In this document: positions 42,201 to 52,126 of the stretch, in pieces
How positions within the stretch are numbered: the first letter of the stretch is position 1
Layout: every line of letters begins with the position of its first letter
From: Symsagittifera roscoffensis
Lineage: Eukaryota; Xenacoelomorpha; Acoela; Convolutidae
Assembly: GCF_963678635.1 (NCBI RefSeq)
Contig: NC_087071.1
Coordinates: 5,967,624-6,031,623, forward strand
DNA: 64,000 nucleotides
Direction: 5' to 3'
Notes under the pieces: generated by a model
Databases searched by the model: none
Seen by the model: the letters and a program-made list of their open reading frames with translations, nothing else
What the model was told of the DNA's origin: nothing
Program-made: the position numbers and the translations under genes

Positions 42201-44651
42201 GAGTATGAAGCCAGTAATGACTCGAAATCACGAGAACAGGAGCTAGAGTTAATGGAAGCTCTACGAGCATTGATTTCGAAAGACGATTCAGCGATAGCAT
42301 GGGCTAAGCGTAAGGATGCCCTTTGCTTTGTCAGGTTCGTGGTGGATCGCATCCCCACTCCTGTGTTGGGAGAATGTATAAAGATCATTCGGCAAAAGGG
42401 TGTTGATTGCGAAAGGAACTTCCTTAGGGCACTCCTAGAGCTATATCAGGACATGCCATTGACCGTGCCAAGCAAGGAGTCGAATGATATGGAAAGCTAT
42501 CGCAAGTTGGAAGAGGTGAGAAGATACTCCAACAAAGAATTGAGAGTGAGCAGAGACTTGATTGAAGCGGCCAGAGGACAAAAGGAGTTTGCAACACTAG
42601 GGAAACTGAAGTCGTTCCAATACGTGTCTGGTATACCAGGGATGGCGTATAATCCCTTCGTGAACGAGGAAGCCAGGGAAGCATACTTCGACTATGAGCA
42701 AGTCACCGTGCTCAACTTCTGGGTTGAACGGATTAAGGAAATTGGAATGTTGATGGTGGAACAACCCAAGCTTGGAATTATTTTGGAAGAACGAGTAATC
42801 GAACCCTCGATTCCCGAGCTAAAAGGGCAAGTGAGTTTTGATTGTGGTTCTTGGGACGGTCCCTTGAAAACCAGTCTAGTAGTGATGTGGGAACTCATGA
42901 AACCTTCCTGGTGTCCCCATCCTAACGCAGGCTTAATCTGGGACATGACCGCGGATATCATGTTAGACCGGGATGATGATGCGAGTCTACATGATCTGGC
43001 CATGATACAACACCTGCTGGCCATGAGATTGACGAAGAAGAAGAGCAACCCGTCCACGGAGCTGTCCGAGGAAGGTACATCGAGTAATTGGTTGAAGCAA
43101 GGCACATGCTTGGCTCAACACAGTGGGATGGAAGGACATGTTTGTAACCTGGGACACTGCCTGATTACGCTAAGCGAGCAGCATCGACAACTGGCACGAT
43201 TGTACGGAAGATTGAGCATGTCAGATAAGAGTGCCATGGAGTTGGTCGCAGACTGCCATGGGGTGACGGACGTAAACCTGATCACAGCCTTGGGATTTTG
43301 CAGCATGACGAGTTCGATAGAATCGCTCGAGCGCTTGGAGCGTGCCCATGAGCTAGTGACGTCCCTCAGGGTGGAAATATTCCCTGGAGCATTACAGACA
43401 GAGCAAAAGATTGGAGGCTGGCGAGAAGCCCTAGAAAATGAAATGAATCTGAAGGATAGTGAAGCCTATCACAGACCTACTGGTTCAAAATATATGGTGG
43501 GTTCAAGCTCAGCGCCGTATTGTAATAGCAAGTATCCTACGCACATGGTGGTGATGGATGCGAGGACGCAACAAGTGTTGGTTGACCAACTTTTCTCTGT
43601 GCCAAAGTGCGTGAGGTTGGCCAGAATGTCAGAGAGGTCATATGACTTGTTGGCAAAGATCTTTCGGGCAGTCCCGAAGAGATCCGAAGGCGAGTTGCAA
43701 GACGTTGTGGGTGAAGAGTTCATGAGACTGAACGAAGGCAACGTGAGTGAGTTCCAGAAACAGAAAGCGAGTGGAGCGTTACCCACTGAATTCCCCACCA
43801 TAGAAGAGAAAGACGATTTACATAGCATCCTGATGGAAGTGGAACCGTTGCTGGGAGCCTCAGGGTATCGGACCCGAAGGAACATAGTGAGAACCCATCG
43901 GGAGTATCCTTGCCACTGCTTGGCGCAGACGTTGTGGTACCCCAAACGCGGGAATCTGATCCTAGTATGGGACGTGGAGGAGTTGTACTCCACGGGGTTG
44001 CCCGATCAGAATCAACCAGTGTCAATCGTGGTGGTTAGCGCCATGCTAGCAGTGAGATGGTTGGAGGCTAACGCGGACACAAGTGAGCAGGAGACGGCCG
44101 TGCCGACTCCTGAACAGTTGAGCAACGTTAAAATGAGTCGTGAATTGGATCTTTTCAGAACCACCTGCAAGGTTCTGAGAATACGTAAAGCCATCGAAAG
44201 AATATGGTCAAGGCAAAGATTGATGCCTTGGTTCCGTGCAGTGATGACATCTTGGATGTATGAACGTGCGAAGCGTCACATGTCAAGGAACACGGAAGCC
44301 TATCAATCTTTCCAGCTAGATATAGGACCAGGAGCCTATAAGAGAGCTTTCCTGACGCATAGAAACGCGGTCACCACGGCGGTGAAGCGAGTAGCTGGAG
44401 CGCCTTGTGTTACTGAAGATGAGAAGAAAGAGGTCTTAAGAGCTGACCTAGAACGAAACGTGAGCCTATGTCTTCACAACAGCTTTTGCAGGAAACGGGA
44501 GCAGAAGGTGAATGTGGACTTGCTACCTTGTTGCAAACCGAGGCTGTTGGAACAGGAGGGTTGGGGCACGGCCCGCAACTCTCTGGACATGTTAGAGAAA
44601 GTTTTGGAAGACAGTGACGCTGAACATCAGGATGGAGAAATGATGGAATGA
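39291..44651 (+). CDS. ORF2 C-terminal half, unknown function, copy B
   Basis: About 1,786 codons open without a break, continuous in copy A with the SGNH half. The start shown is only the first usable codon after the frameshift near 39,240. No family is recognised. Visible features: helical and hydrophobic-rich first 400 residues (GHENFVKGPANLF, MTYGRLGDLL); a conserved DLAPHGEELVEFLV block; an acidic linker (DADDDELMDQDDNDD) near residue 520; a basic segment ARKGLKRLKGKTGSR near 720; a conserved DCGSWDGPLKTS block with SWCPHPNAG near 1,185-1,215; and a Cys/His cluster (CLAQHSGMEGHVCNLGHC) near 1,270. It is soluble-looking, with no clear membrane anchor. It could be structural, enzymatic or both. 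Five stops and several shifts mark the A copy; here it is intact. Confidence 0.85.
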   Translation: MAGGKILKLMQDVNTMSLDKFQADVLATKAQYERSDAILGGMGVGWTPSFLSTCYPRASRNLIASFVKDIRKLSIGLVLALYVTFGHENFVKGPANLFTQALADLRLDGLLTLIAMTYGRLGDLLVLLRYPEQLQGPSREFNAQLETASLKKMKDWRTLLLQYLLQQNRSVTGEDKVATNASECKQYCGMHLLTDLAVMMRIDPLALVHGLREFVTVVYGPVMSFAFPDVQVKAYRNSVLYVNLVSVVDCSVLNWVEQSELRKLASDDRLFGRIAEPGWVLMDFNNHFKCRMGREDLSHIQFNPKLWNLRPVVKDTGEDVVVPQLPGAYAHAKESQQTWLPGSRPLPDQCHRYPPIRRMLLGVTSPITAPRIGAARDAEKRMLKWSGGMEPRFISWNVSAAHTFDFSFPDAWSRKKIKALPSRRPEVSAETWNEVYSSADDLSRLKWSGEAKVVMLEVARESRGGSYITIEDLAPHGEELVEFLVDDELFYHAGDMAVPARPDSGTDARQGPSGPRPKPDADDDELMDQDDNDDGTGSKTEKPGETDLGALERDLLEYRFSEDDDGEVDGSLLLMAPSSFMSPTKEASADLSPIDPISQARECRSRDPQKLLYESPRRRKIEESMKISFLSTLPEEEWERYQMELEGKTGAIWSRVNFMEKSWDVIRRYGTQSIMKVGLNQPIMREVLEKIVSSMESDVLTESVTEDSADDQHVAKKLPVRRARKGLKRLKGKTGSRAMNPIVVKSRANAVVTSLTSAGRSGESGQGDSTTLTGGEKENLIPPMLLAGLTVTATRSKKTARTLADTKLEMEVISQCGSGGLEDYRPSRINMAKLKLEGQLDVVEYSRITVPEPVHMGDPAGGYVEMLKARNSARGHLMAWSEKRAMQEYLKGLTENSNFNRREYGTVMSSEANEIGLEKLLEISWRAALQKYFDETMNAPATVAAYLAHPCVRTDLQVRLAWCLMGIKKAEYEASNDSKSREQELELMEALRALISKDDSAIAWAKRKDALCFVRFVVDRIPTPVLGECIKIIRQKGVDCERNFLRALLELYQDMPLTVPSKESNDMESYRKLEEVRRYSNKELRVSRDLIEAARGQKEFATLGKLKSFQYVSGIPGMAYNPFVNEEAREAYFDYEQVTVLNFWVERIKEIGMLMVEQPKLGIILEERVIEPSIPELKGQVSFDCGSWDGPLKTSLVVMWELMKPSWCPHPNAGLIWDMTADIMLDRDDDASLHDLAMIQHLLAMRLTKKKSNPSTELSEEGTSSNWLKQGTCLAQHSGMEGHVCNLGHCLITLSEQHRQLARLYGRLSMSDKSAMELVADCHGVTDVNLITALGFCSMTSSIESLERLERAHELVTSLRVEIFPGALQTEQKIGGWREALENEMNLKDSEAYHRPTGSKYMVGSSSAPYCNSKYPTHMVVMDARTQQVLVDQLFSVPKCVRLARMSERSYDLLAKIFRAVPKRSEGELQDVVGEEFMRLNEGNVSEFQKQKASGALPTEFPTIEEKDDLHSILMEVEPLLGASGYRTRRNIVRTHREYPCHCLAQTLWYPKRGNLILVWDVEELYSTGLPDQNQPVSIVVVSAMLAVRWLEANADTSEQETAVPTPEQLSNVKMSRELDLFRTTCKVLRIRKAIERIWSRQRLMPWFRAVMTSWMYERAKRHMSRNTEAYQSFQLDIGPGAYKRAFLTHRNAVTTAVKRVAGAPCVTEDEKKEVLRADLERNVSLCLHNSFCRKREQKVNVDLLPCCKPRLLEQEGWGTARNSLDMLEKVLEDSDAEHQDGEMME

Positions 44652-45408
44652 AGATGACCGAAGAAGAGAAGAGAAGGAGAAAAAAACTTGATTGTCTTTG
44701 TGTGTAAAAACTTGAACAAATCAACCAAGTTTTGATTATTGAACTTGTTAAACTTTTTGTTTTGATTTAGTTTGGTCAGACCAAACTTCGAAAATTGTTG
44801 CAATTGTTAAAATTGTTGAAATTGTTGATTTTAGTTACTACTATCTATGTATGTATATAAGGAGCATAGGTGAGTATATTTACCTATTTATTCCCGACTG
44901 AAGTTTTTAACCTGTGTAAGACACAAATTCACTGTGTGGCGACATGGTAAGTTTGAGTAAACTCGCTCGGGAAGGGTGGGTAACTCAAGAACTTTCCTAG
45001 CCACAGAGTTTCTTAGTTTTAATATGGAAAGGACCGCATAAATGACTGATTATACTTGGTGAGTGAAGTTAAGTTAATTTTAACGGGTGCGTGGCCGTGC
45101 CACGTCCCACTTTTTAATCACAAAGAGCGAAAAGAAGTTTTATAACAAGACGACGTAAGTAGTCAGAAAAGAAATTTTATCTAGGACACTCCTCATGGTG
45201 CAAATTTTGTGAAAATGTTGAAAGGCAGTGAGATGTAGTACGATGCCATTTGTGAACACGCAGTGAGTTGAAGTGGAGAAGATAAATTTCAATTTCTTAT
45301 GCAATTTGTAAGATTGGTTACTGAAAACATGGTTACTGATAACTACTTGACGATAACCCGGTGTTGTGCGATCAATAGGGACATTGATGGAGACTTGTCC
45401 GGGGAGTA
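44652..45408 (+). other. 3' untranslated region of copy B
   Basis: Non-coding between ORF2 and the 3' LTR. It holds a hairpin AGTTTGGT-CAG-ACCAAACT (44,769-44,787), AATTGTTG-type short repeats, a TATATAA at 44,854-44,860 followed 10 bases later by a strong donor-like TAG|GTGAGT (GT at 44,870), and a CGTGGC-CGT-GCCACG hairpin (45,090-45,104). No canonical AATAAA is seen. It ends in the purine-rich tract. Confidence 0.7.
45396..45408 (+). other. Candidate polypurine tract before 3' LTR
   Basis: TGTCCGGGGAGTA lies directly before the LTR start at 45,409; a second copy is at 51,235-51,247. The purine run (GGGGAG) is short for a plus-strand primer. The same 11-mer is reiterated inside pol (32,101-32,279). 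Confidence 0.5.
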
Positions 45409-46288
45409 TGTGCCATTCTGCCGGATGACACAGCACAACCTTCCCGCGACAGAAAAAAGAGTGACTAAAGGCCTTATGAACAGAAAAGTGTTGCGACGGA
45501 GGGTCAGAATGTTCTAGAATTTTTATTTTTAAAATTTCGATCGGAAGAAGAACATTTCTGAGAAATAGAAAAAAGACGGCCATTTTGAATAAGACGAAAA
45601 TCAGAACCACGATAGAGATTGTGAAGAACAGTTGTATCAGAGACAGAAAAACACGGAGCCTCTTATCGTGGCAAGAACACACGATAAGGACCTTAGCGAC
45701 GGATATTTGTGGAGACGGAGGCTTCAGTGGGGGGAAGAGAAATACCACGGAACCCTCCCGGGACACGAAATATAGGAGATAAGAGTGTTATCTCAAGAAA
45801 ATCACGGGAGCGGAGGCTTGGTCCCCCAGAGACTGTTATATGTGAAGGGACTGTGAAAACTGACTATAACAGCTGCTGTAATGTCCTAGATCTTAATTAA
45901 CACCGTTATTATTTAATATTTCAGAGCATGAGTAGATAGAAAAAGGAAAGGGTCAATCCATCTCCAATGGATTTAATATAAAACTGTCACACAAAAACAT
46001 ATAGAAATAGGTGGTTCGAGCCGTGTTTTTAATGACAATCACGTAGTCTGAGGATCCGAGACTCAGCTATGTGGTTGTGTTCGCATGCAAACGAAAGCTG
46101 ATCAAAAGTCGTTTGACTGATGGCCTAAAAATGGTAACTTTTTACATTGCCCTAAACAGACCAGAAAATCAACTGGCAAGGTCGAGACGGTGAAAAACGA
46201 GTAGAATTAAGGTAACTGACGCATGCCAGTCGTTAATAGGTACTTTTTCTACGCTCCGTCGCTGTGTGATATTTGGGCGAATGTTACA
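45409..46288 (+). repeat. 3' LTR of copy B (in duplication unit 1)
   Basis: 880 bp, same ends as the 5' LTR, about three differences seen by eye (for example TTTGAGG/TCTGAGG, TACTTTG/TACATTG). Followed by ATG and then 41 more bases of copy A pol (to 46,332), where the duplication junction falls. Confidence 0.95.
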
Positions 46289-46333
46289 ATGCCCATGCTC
46301 CTGAGGTAATGGGCGGGCAATTAAACGTGATAT

Positions 46334-49300
46334 GCCGCGCATACGTTCGACTTCTCATTTCCCGATGCCTGGAGCAGGAAAAAGATCAAAGCACTACCCT
46401 CCAGGAGACCAGAGGTCTCGGCTGAAACGTGGAACGAAGTATATTCTTCCGCGGATGACTTATCGAGACTGAAATGGTCAGGAGAAGCGAAAGTGGTGAT
46501 GCTGGAGGTGGCAAGGGAGAGCAGAGGAGGCTCATATATAACGATAGAGGACCTGGCCCCACATGGCGAGGAGTTGGTAGAGTTCCTGGTCGATGATGAA
46601 TTGTTTTATCATGCAGGAGACATGGCCGTACCGGCTCGGCCGGATTCGGGCACAGACGCGCGACAAGGACCCTCGGGACCTAGGCCGAAACCTGATGCGG
46701 ACGACGATGAATTGATGGATCAGGACGATAACGATGACGGGACCGGAAGTAAGACGGAGAAACCGGGAGAGACCGATCTAGGAGCGTTGGAAAGGGACTT
46801 GCTAGAATACCGGTTCAGTGAAGACGACGATGGGGAAGTCGATGGGAGTTTATTGCTAATGGCACCATCGTCCTTCATGTCTCCTACAAAGGAGGCGTCG
46901 GCCGATCTATCTCCGATAGACCCAATAAGCCAGGCTAGAGAGTGCCGAAGCAGGGACCCGCAGAAACTGCTTTATGAATCACCAAGGAGGAGGAAAATCG
47001 AAGAGTCAATGAAGATATCGTTCCTCAGCACATTACCAGAAGAAGAATGGGAAAGATATCAAATGGAGTTGGAAGGCAAGACAGGAGCAATCTGGAGCCG
47101 AGTAAACTTCATGGAGAAATCTTGGGACGTGATAAGGCGATATGGAACGCAGTCCATAATGAAGGTGGGATTGAACCAACCCATCATGCGTGAGGTCCTG
47201 GAAAAAATAGTGAGCTCCATGGAGTCGGATGTTCTGACCGAGTCAGTAACAGAAGACAGTGCCGATGATCAGCATGTTGCAAAGAAATTACCTGTCAGAC
47301 GAGCCAGGAAAGGGCTGAAGCGACTAAAAGGGAAGACAGGAAGTCGAGCCATGAACCCGAGAGTGGTGAAGTCAAGAGCCAACGCAGTGGTGACCTCTTT
47401 AACGAGCGCAGGTCGTTCAGGCGAGAGCGGGCAGGGAGATAGTACAACACTGACAGGGGGAGAAAAAGAGAATCTGATACCCCCTATGCTCTTGGCAGGT
47501 CTGACCGTAACCGCCACAAGGTCGAAGAAGACGGCGCGAACCCTGGCAGACACTAAGTTAGAAATGGAAGTAATCAGTCAATGTGGATCTGGAGGACTTG
47601 AAGATTATAGGCCCTCGCGAATCAACATGGCCAAGTTGAAACTGGAAGGACAACTCGACGTGGTCGAGTACAGTCGAATAACTGTGCCGGAATCGGTCCA
47701 CATGGGAGATCCGGCAGGGGGTTATGTGGAGATGTTGAAAGCGAGGAACTCCGCGAGAGGGCACCTGATGGCTTGGAGTGAAAAGCGGGCCATGCAAGAA
47801 TATCTGAAAGGGCTTACGGAGAACTCTAACTTCAATCGAAGAGAGTATGGCACAGTAATGTCATCAGAAGCGAACGAAATTGGATTGGAAAAACTGCTAG
47901 AAATTTCTTGGAGGGCGGCCCTCCAGAAATACTTCGATGAGACGATGAATGCACCTGCTACTGTGGCAGCATACCTGGCTCATCCTTGCGTGAGAACTGA
48001 TCTGCAAGTACGACTGGCTTGGTGCTTGATGGGCATCAAAAAGGCGGAGTATGAAGCCAGTAATGACTCGAAATCACGAGAACAGGAGCTAGAGTTAATG
48101 GAAGCTCTACGAGCATTGATTTCGAAAGACGATTCAGCGATAGCATGGGCTAAGCGTAAGGATGCCCTTTGCTTTGTCAGGTTCGTGGTGGATCGCATCC
48201 CCACTCCTGTGTTGGGAGAATGTATAAAGATCATTCGGCAAAAGGGTGTTGATTGCGAAAGGAACTTCCTTAGGGCACTCCTAGAGCTATATCAGGACAT
48301 GCCATTGACCGTGCCAAGCAAGGAGTCGAATGATATGGAAAGCTATCGCAAGTTGGAAGAGGTGAGAAGATACTCCAACAAAGAATTGAGAGTGAGCAGA
48401 GACTTGATTGAAGCGGCCAGAGGACAAAAGGAGTTTGCAACACTAGGGAAACTGAAGTCGTTCCAATACGTGTCTGGTATACCAGGGATGGCGTATAATC
48501 CCTTCGTGAACGAGGAAGCCAGGGAAGCATACTTCGACTATGAGCAAGTCACCGTGCTCAACTTCTGGGTTGAACGGATTAAGGAAATTGGAATGTTGAT
48601 GGTGGAACAACCCAAGCTTGGAATTATTTTGGAAGAACGAGTAATCGAACCCTCGATTCCCGAGCTAAAAGGGCAAGTGAGTTTTGATTGTGGTTCTTGG
48701 GACGGTCCCTTGAAAACCAGTCTAGTAGTGATGTGGGAACTCATGAAACCTTCCTGGTGTCCCCATCCTAACGCAGGCTTAATCTGGGACATGACCGCGG
48801 ATATCATGTTAGACCGGGATGATGATGCGAGTCTACATGATCTGGCCATGATACAACACCTGCTGGCCATGAGATTGACGAAGAAGAAGAGCAACCCGTC
48901 CACGGAGCTGTCCGAGGAAGGTACATCGAGTAATTGGTTGAAGCAAGGCACATGCTTGGCTCAACACAGTGGGATGGAAGGACATGTTTGTAACCTGGGA
49001 CACTGCCTGATTACGCTAAGCGAGCAGCATCGACAACTGGCACGATTGTACGGAAGATTGAGCATGTCAGATAAGAGTGCCATGGAGTTGGTCGCAGACT
49101 GCCATGGGGTGACGGACGTAAACCTGATCACAGCCTTGGGATTTTGCAGCATGACGAGTTCGATAGAATCGCTCGAGCGCTTGGAGCGTGCCCATGAGCT
49201 AGTGACGTCCCTCAGGGTGGAAATATTCCCTGGAGCATTACAGACAGAGCAAAAGATTGGAGGCTGGCGAGAAGCCCTAGAAAATGAAATGAATCTGAAG

Positions 49301-50497
49301 GATAGTGAAGCCTATCACAGACCTACTGGTTCAAAATATATGGTGGGTTCAAGCTCAGCGCCGTATTGTAATAGCAAGTATCCTACGCACATGGTGGTGA
49401 TGGATGCGAGGACGCAACAAGTGTTGGTTGACCAACTTTTCTCTGTGCCAAAGTGCGTGAGGTTGGCCAGAATGTCAGAGAGGTCATATGACTTGTTGGC
49501 AAAGATCTTTCGGGCAGTCCCGAAGAGATCCGAAGGCGAGTTGCAAGACGTTGTGGGTGAAGAGTTCATGAGACTGAACGAAGGCAACGTGAGTGAGTTC
49601 CAGAAACAGAAAGCGAGTGGAGCGTTACCCACTGAATTCCCCACCATAGAAGAGAAAGACGATTTACATAGCATCCTGATGGAAGTGGAACCGTTGCTGG
49701 GAGCCTCAGGGTATCGGACCCGAAGGAACATAGTGAGAACCCATCGGGAGTATCCTTGCCACTGCTTGGCGCAGACGTTGTGGTACCCCAAACGCGGGAA
49801 TCTGATCCTAGTATGGGACGTGGAGGAGTTGTACTCCACGGGGTTGCCCGATCAGAATCAACCAGTGTCAATCGTGGTGGTTAGCGCCATGCTAGCAGTG
49901 AGATGGTTGGAGGCTAACGCGGACACAAGTGAGCAGGAGACGGCCGTGCCGACTCCTGAACAGTTGAGCAACGTTAAAATGAGTCGTGAATTGGATCTTT
50001 TCAGAACCACCTGCAAGGTTCTGAGAATACGTAAAGCCATCGAAAGAATATGGTCAAGGCAAAGATTGATGCCTTGGTTCCGTGCAGTGATGACATCTTG
50101 GATGTATGAACGTGCGAAGCGTCACATGTCAAGGAACACGGAAGCCTATCAATCTTTCCAGCTAGATATAGGACCAGGAGCCTATAAGAGAGCTTTCCTG
50201 ACGCATAGAAACGCGGTCACCACGGCGGTGAAGCGAGTAGCTGGAGCGCCTTGTGTTACTGAAGATGAGAAGAAAGAGGTCTTAAGAGCTGACCTAGAAC
50301 GAAACGTGAGCCTATGTCTTCACAACAGCTTTTGCAGGAAACGGGAGCAGAAGGTGAATGTGGACTTGCTACCTTGTTGCAAACCGAGGCTGTTGGAACA
50401 GGAGGGTTGGGGCACGGCCCGCAACTCTCTGGACATGTTAGAGAACGTTTTGGAAGACAGTGACGCTGAACATCAGGATGGAGAAATGATGGAATGA
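46334..50497 (+). pseudogene. Duplicated 3' part of ORF2
   Basis: 5'-truncated repeat of 40,488-44,651, open in the ORF2 frame over about 1,387 codons with no native start. Differences from unit 1 that I can see are Ile to Arg at NPIVVK/NPRVVK, Pro to Ser at PEPVHM/PESVHM, and Lys to Asn near the C-terminus. Its promoter would be the LTR upstream at 45,409-46,288, but nothing indicates expression. Confidence 0.9.
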
Positions 50498-51247
50498 AGA
50501 TGACCGAAGAAGAGAAGAGAAGGAGAAAAAAACTTGATTGTCTTTGTGTGTAAAAACTTGAACAAATCAACCAAGTTTTGATTATTGAACTTGTTAAACT
50601 TTTTGTTTTGATTTAGTTTGGTCAGACCAAACTTCGAAAATTGTTGCAATTGTTAAAATTGTTGAAATTGTTGATTTTAGTTACTACTATCTATGTATGT
50701 ATATAAGGAGCATAGGTGAGTATATTTACCTATTTATTCCCGACTGAAGTTTTTAACCTGTGTAAGACACAAATTCACTGTGTGGCGACATGGTAAGTTT
50801 GAGTAAACTCGCTCGGGAAGGGTGGGTAACTCAAGAACTTTCCTAGCCACAGAGTTTCTTAGTTTTAATATGGAAAGGACCGCATAAATGACTGATTATA
50901 CTTGGTGAGTGAAGTTAAGTTAATTTTAACGGGTGCGTGGCCGTGCCACGTCCCACTTTTTAATCACAAAGAGCGAAAAGAAGTTTTATAACAAGACGAC
51001 GTAAGTAGTCAGAAAAGAAATTTTATCTAGGACACTCCTCATGGTGCAAATTTTGTGAAAATGTTGAAAGGCAGTGAGATGTAGTACGATGCCATTTGTG
51101 AACACGCAGTGAGTTGAAGTGGAGAAGATAAATTTCAATTTCTTATGCAATTTGTAAGATTGGTTACTGAAAACTGGATAACTACTTGACGATAACCCGG
51201 TGTTGTGCGATCAATAGGGACATTGATGGAGACTTGTCCGGGGAGTA
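50498..51247 (+). other. Duplicated 3' untranslated region
   Basis: Matches 44,652-45,408, including the AGTTTGGT hairpin (50,615-50,633) and the purine-rich tract (51,235-51,247). A 7-bp difference lies near 51,175. Confidence 0.9.
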
Positions 51248-52126
51248 TGTGCCATTCTGCCGGATGACACAGCACAACCTTCCCGCGACAGAAAAAAGAG
51301 TGACTAAAGGCCTTATGAACAGAAAAGTGTTGCGACGGAGGGTCAGAATGTTCTAGAATTTTTATTTTTAAAATTTCGATCGGAAGAAGAACATTTCTGA
51401 GAAATAGAAAAAAGACGGCCATTTTGAATAAGACGAAAATCAGAACCACGATAGAGATTGTGAAGAACAGTTGTATCAGAGACAGAAAAACACGGAGCCT
51501 CTTATCGTGGCAAGAACACACGATAAGGACCTTAGCGACGGATATTTGTGGAGACGGAGGCTTCAGTGGGGGAAGAGAAATACCACGGAACCCTCCCGGG
51601 ACACGAAATATAGGAGATAAGAGTGTTATCTCAAGAAAATCACGGGAGCGGAGGCTTGGTCCCCCAGAGACTGTTATATGTGAAGGGACTGTGAAAACTG
51701 ACTATAACAGCTGCTGTAATGTCCTAGATCTTAATTAACACCGTTATTATTTATTATTTCAGAGCATGAGTAGATAGAAAAAGGAAAGGGTCAATCCATC
51801 TCCAATGGATTTAATATAAAACTGTCACACAAAAACATATAGAAATAGGTGGTTCGAGCCGTGTTTTTAATGACAATCACGTAGTCTGAGGATCCGAGAC
51901 TCAGCTATGTGGTTGTGTTCGCATGCAAACGAAAGCTGATCAAAAGTCGTTTGACTGATGGCCTAAAAATGGTAACTTTTTACATTGCCCTAAACAGACC
52001 AGAAAATCAACTGCCAAGGTCGAGACGGTGAAAAACGAGTAGAATTAAGGTAACTGACGCCTGCCAGTCGTTAATAGGTACTTTTTCTACGCTCCGTCGC
52101 TGTGTGATATTTGGGCGAATGTTACA
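51248..52126 (+). repeat. Third LTR of copy B (duplication unit 2)
   Basis: 879 bp; one base shorter than the other two in the G run near 51,567, plus a few substitutions. Immediately followed by ATG (52,127-52,129), matching the ATG before the 5' LTR (21,973-21,975), and then by uninterrupted copy A pol. Confidence 0.95.

Larger units (their letters stand above)
21976..46288 (+). mobile_element. Copy B, giant Ty3/Gypsy-type retrotransposon (24.3 kb)
   Basis: Two 880-bp LTRs that differ at only a few positions bound a 22.5-kb internal region: leader, gag-pol with macro-like C-terminus, and a giant second ORF. The domain order PR-RT-RH-IN is that of Metaviridae. B sits inside the pol of copy A with ATG repeated at both edges. 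The length is far above usual animal Gypsy elements and comparable to plant Ogre elements. Near-identical LTRs indicate recent insertion, yet the coding frames have several breaks. A later tandem duplication extends the B-derived sequence to 52,126. Confidence 0.93.
40487..46332 (+). repeat. Tandem duplication, unit 1 (5,846 bp)
   Basis: This segment is repeated directly after itself (unit 2, 46,333-52,170, 5,838 bp). It spans the last ~1,390 codons of ORF2, the 3' region, the 3' LTR and 44 bp of copy A pol. The two units differ by scattered substitutions (three amino-acid changes in ORF2) and an 8-bp length difference (7 bp near 45,328 and 1 bp in the LTR). Confidence 0.95.

Noticed and set aside
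35794-44651. ORF2 as a retroviral envelope gene
   Set aside because: Position fits, but I see no signal peptide, furin-like site, fusion peptide or transmembrane anchor; the SGNH domain and coiled coil point elsewhere.
45140-45766. 208-codon minus-strand frame across the LTR, repeated at 21,770 and 51,135
   Set aside because: It is conserved only because the LTRs are near-identical. It crosses different flanks in each copy, has a hydrophobic low-complexity tract, and is not open in the diverged LTR of copy A.
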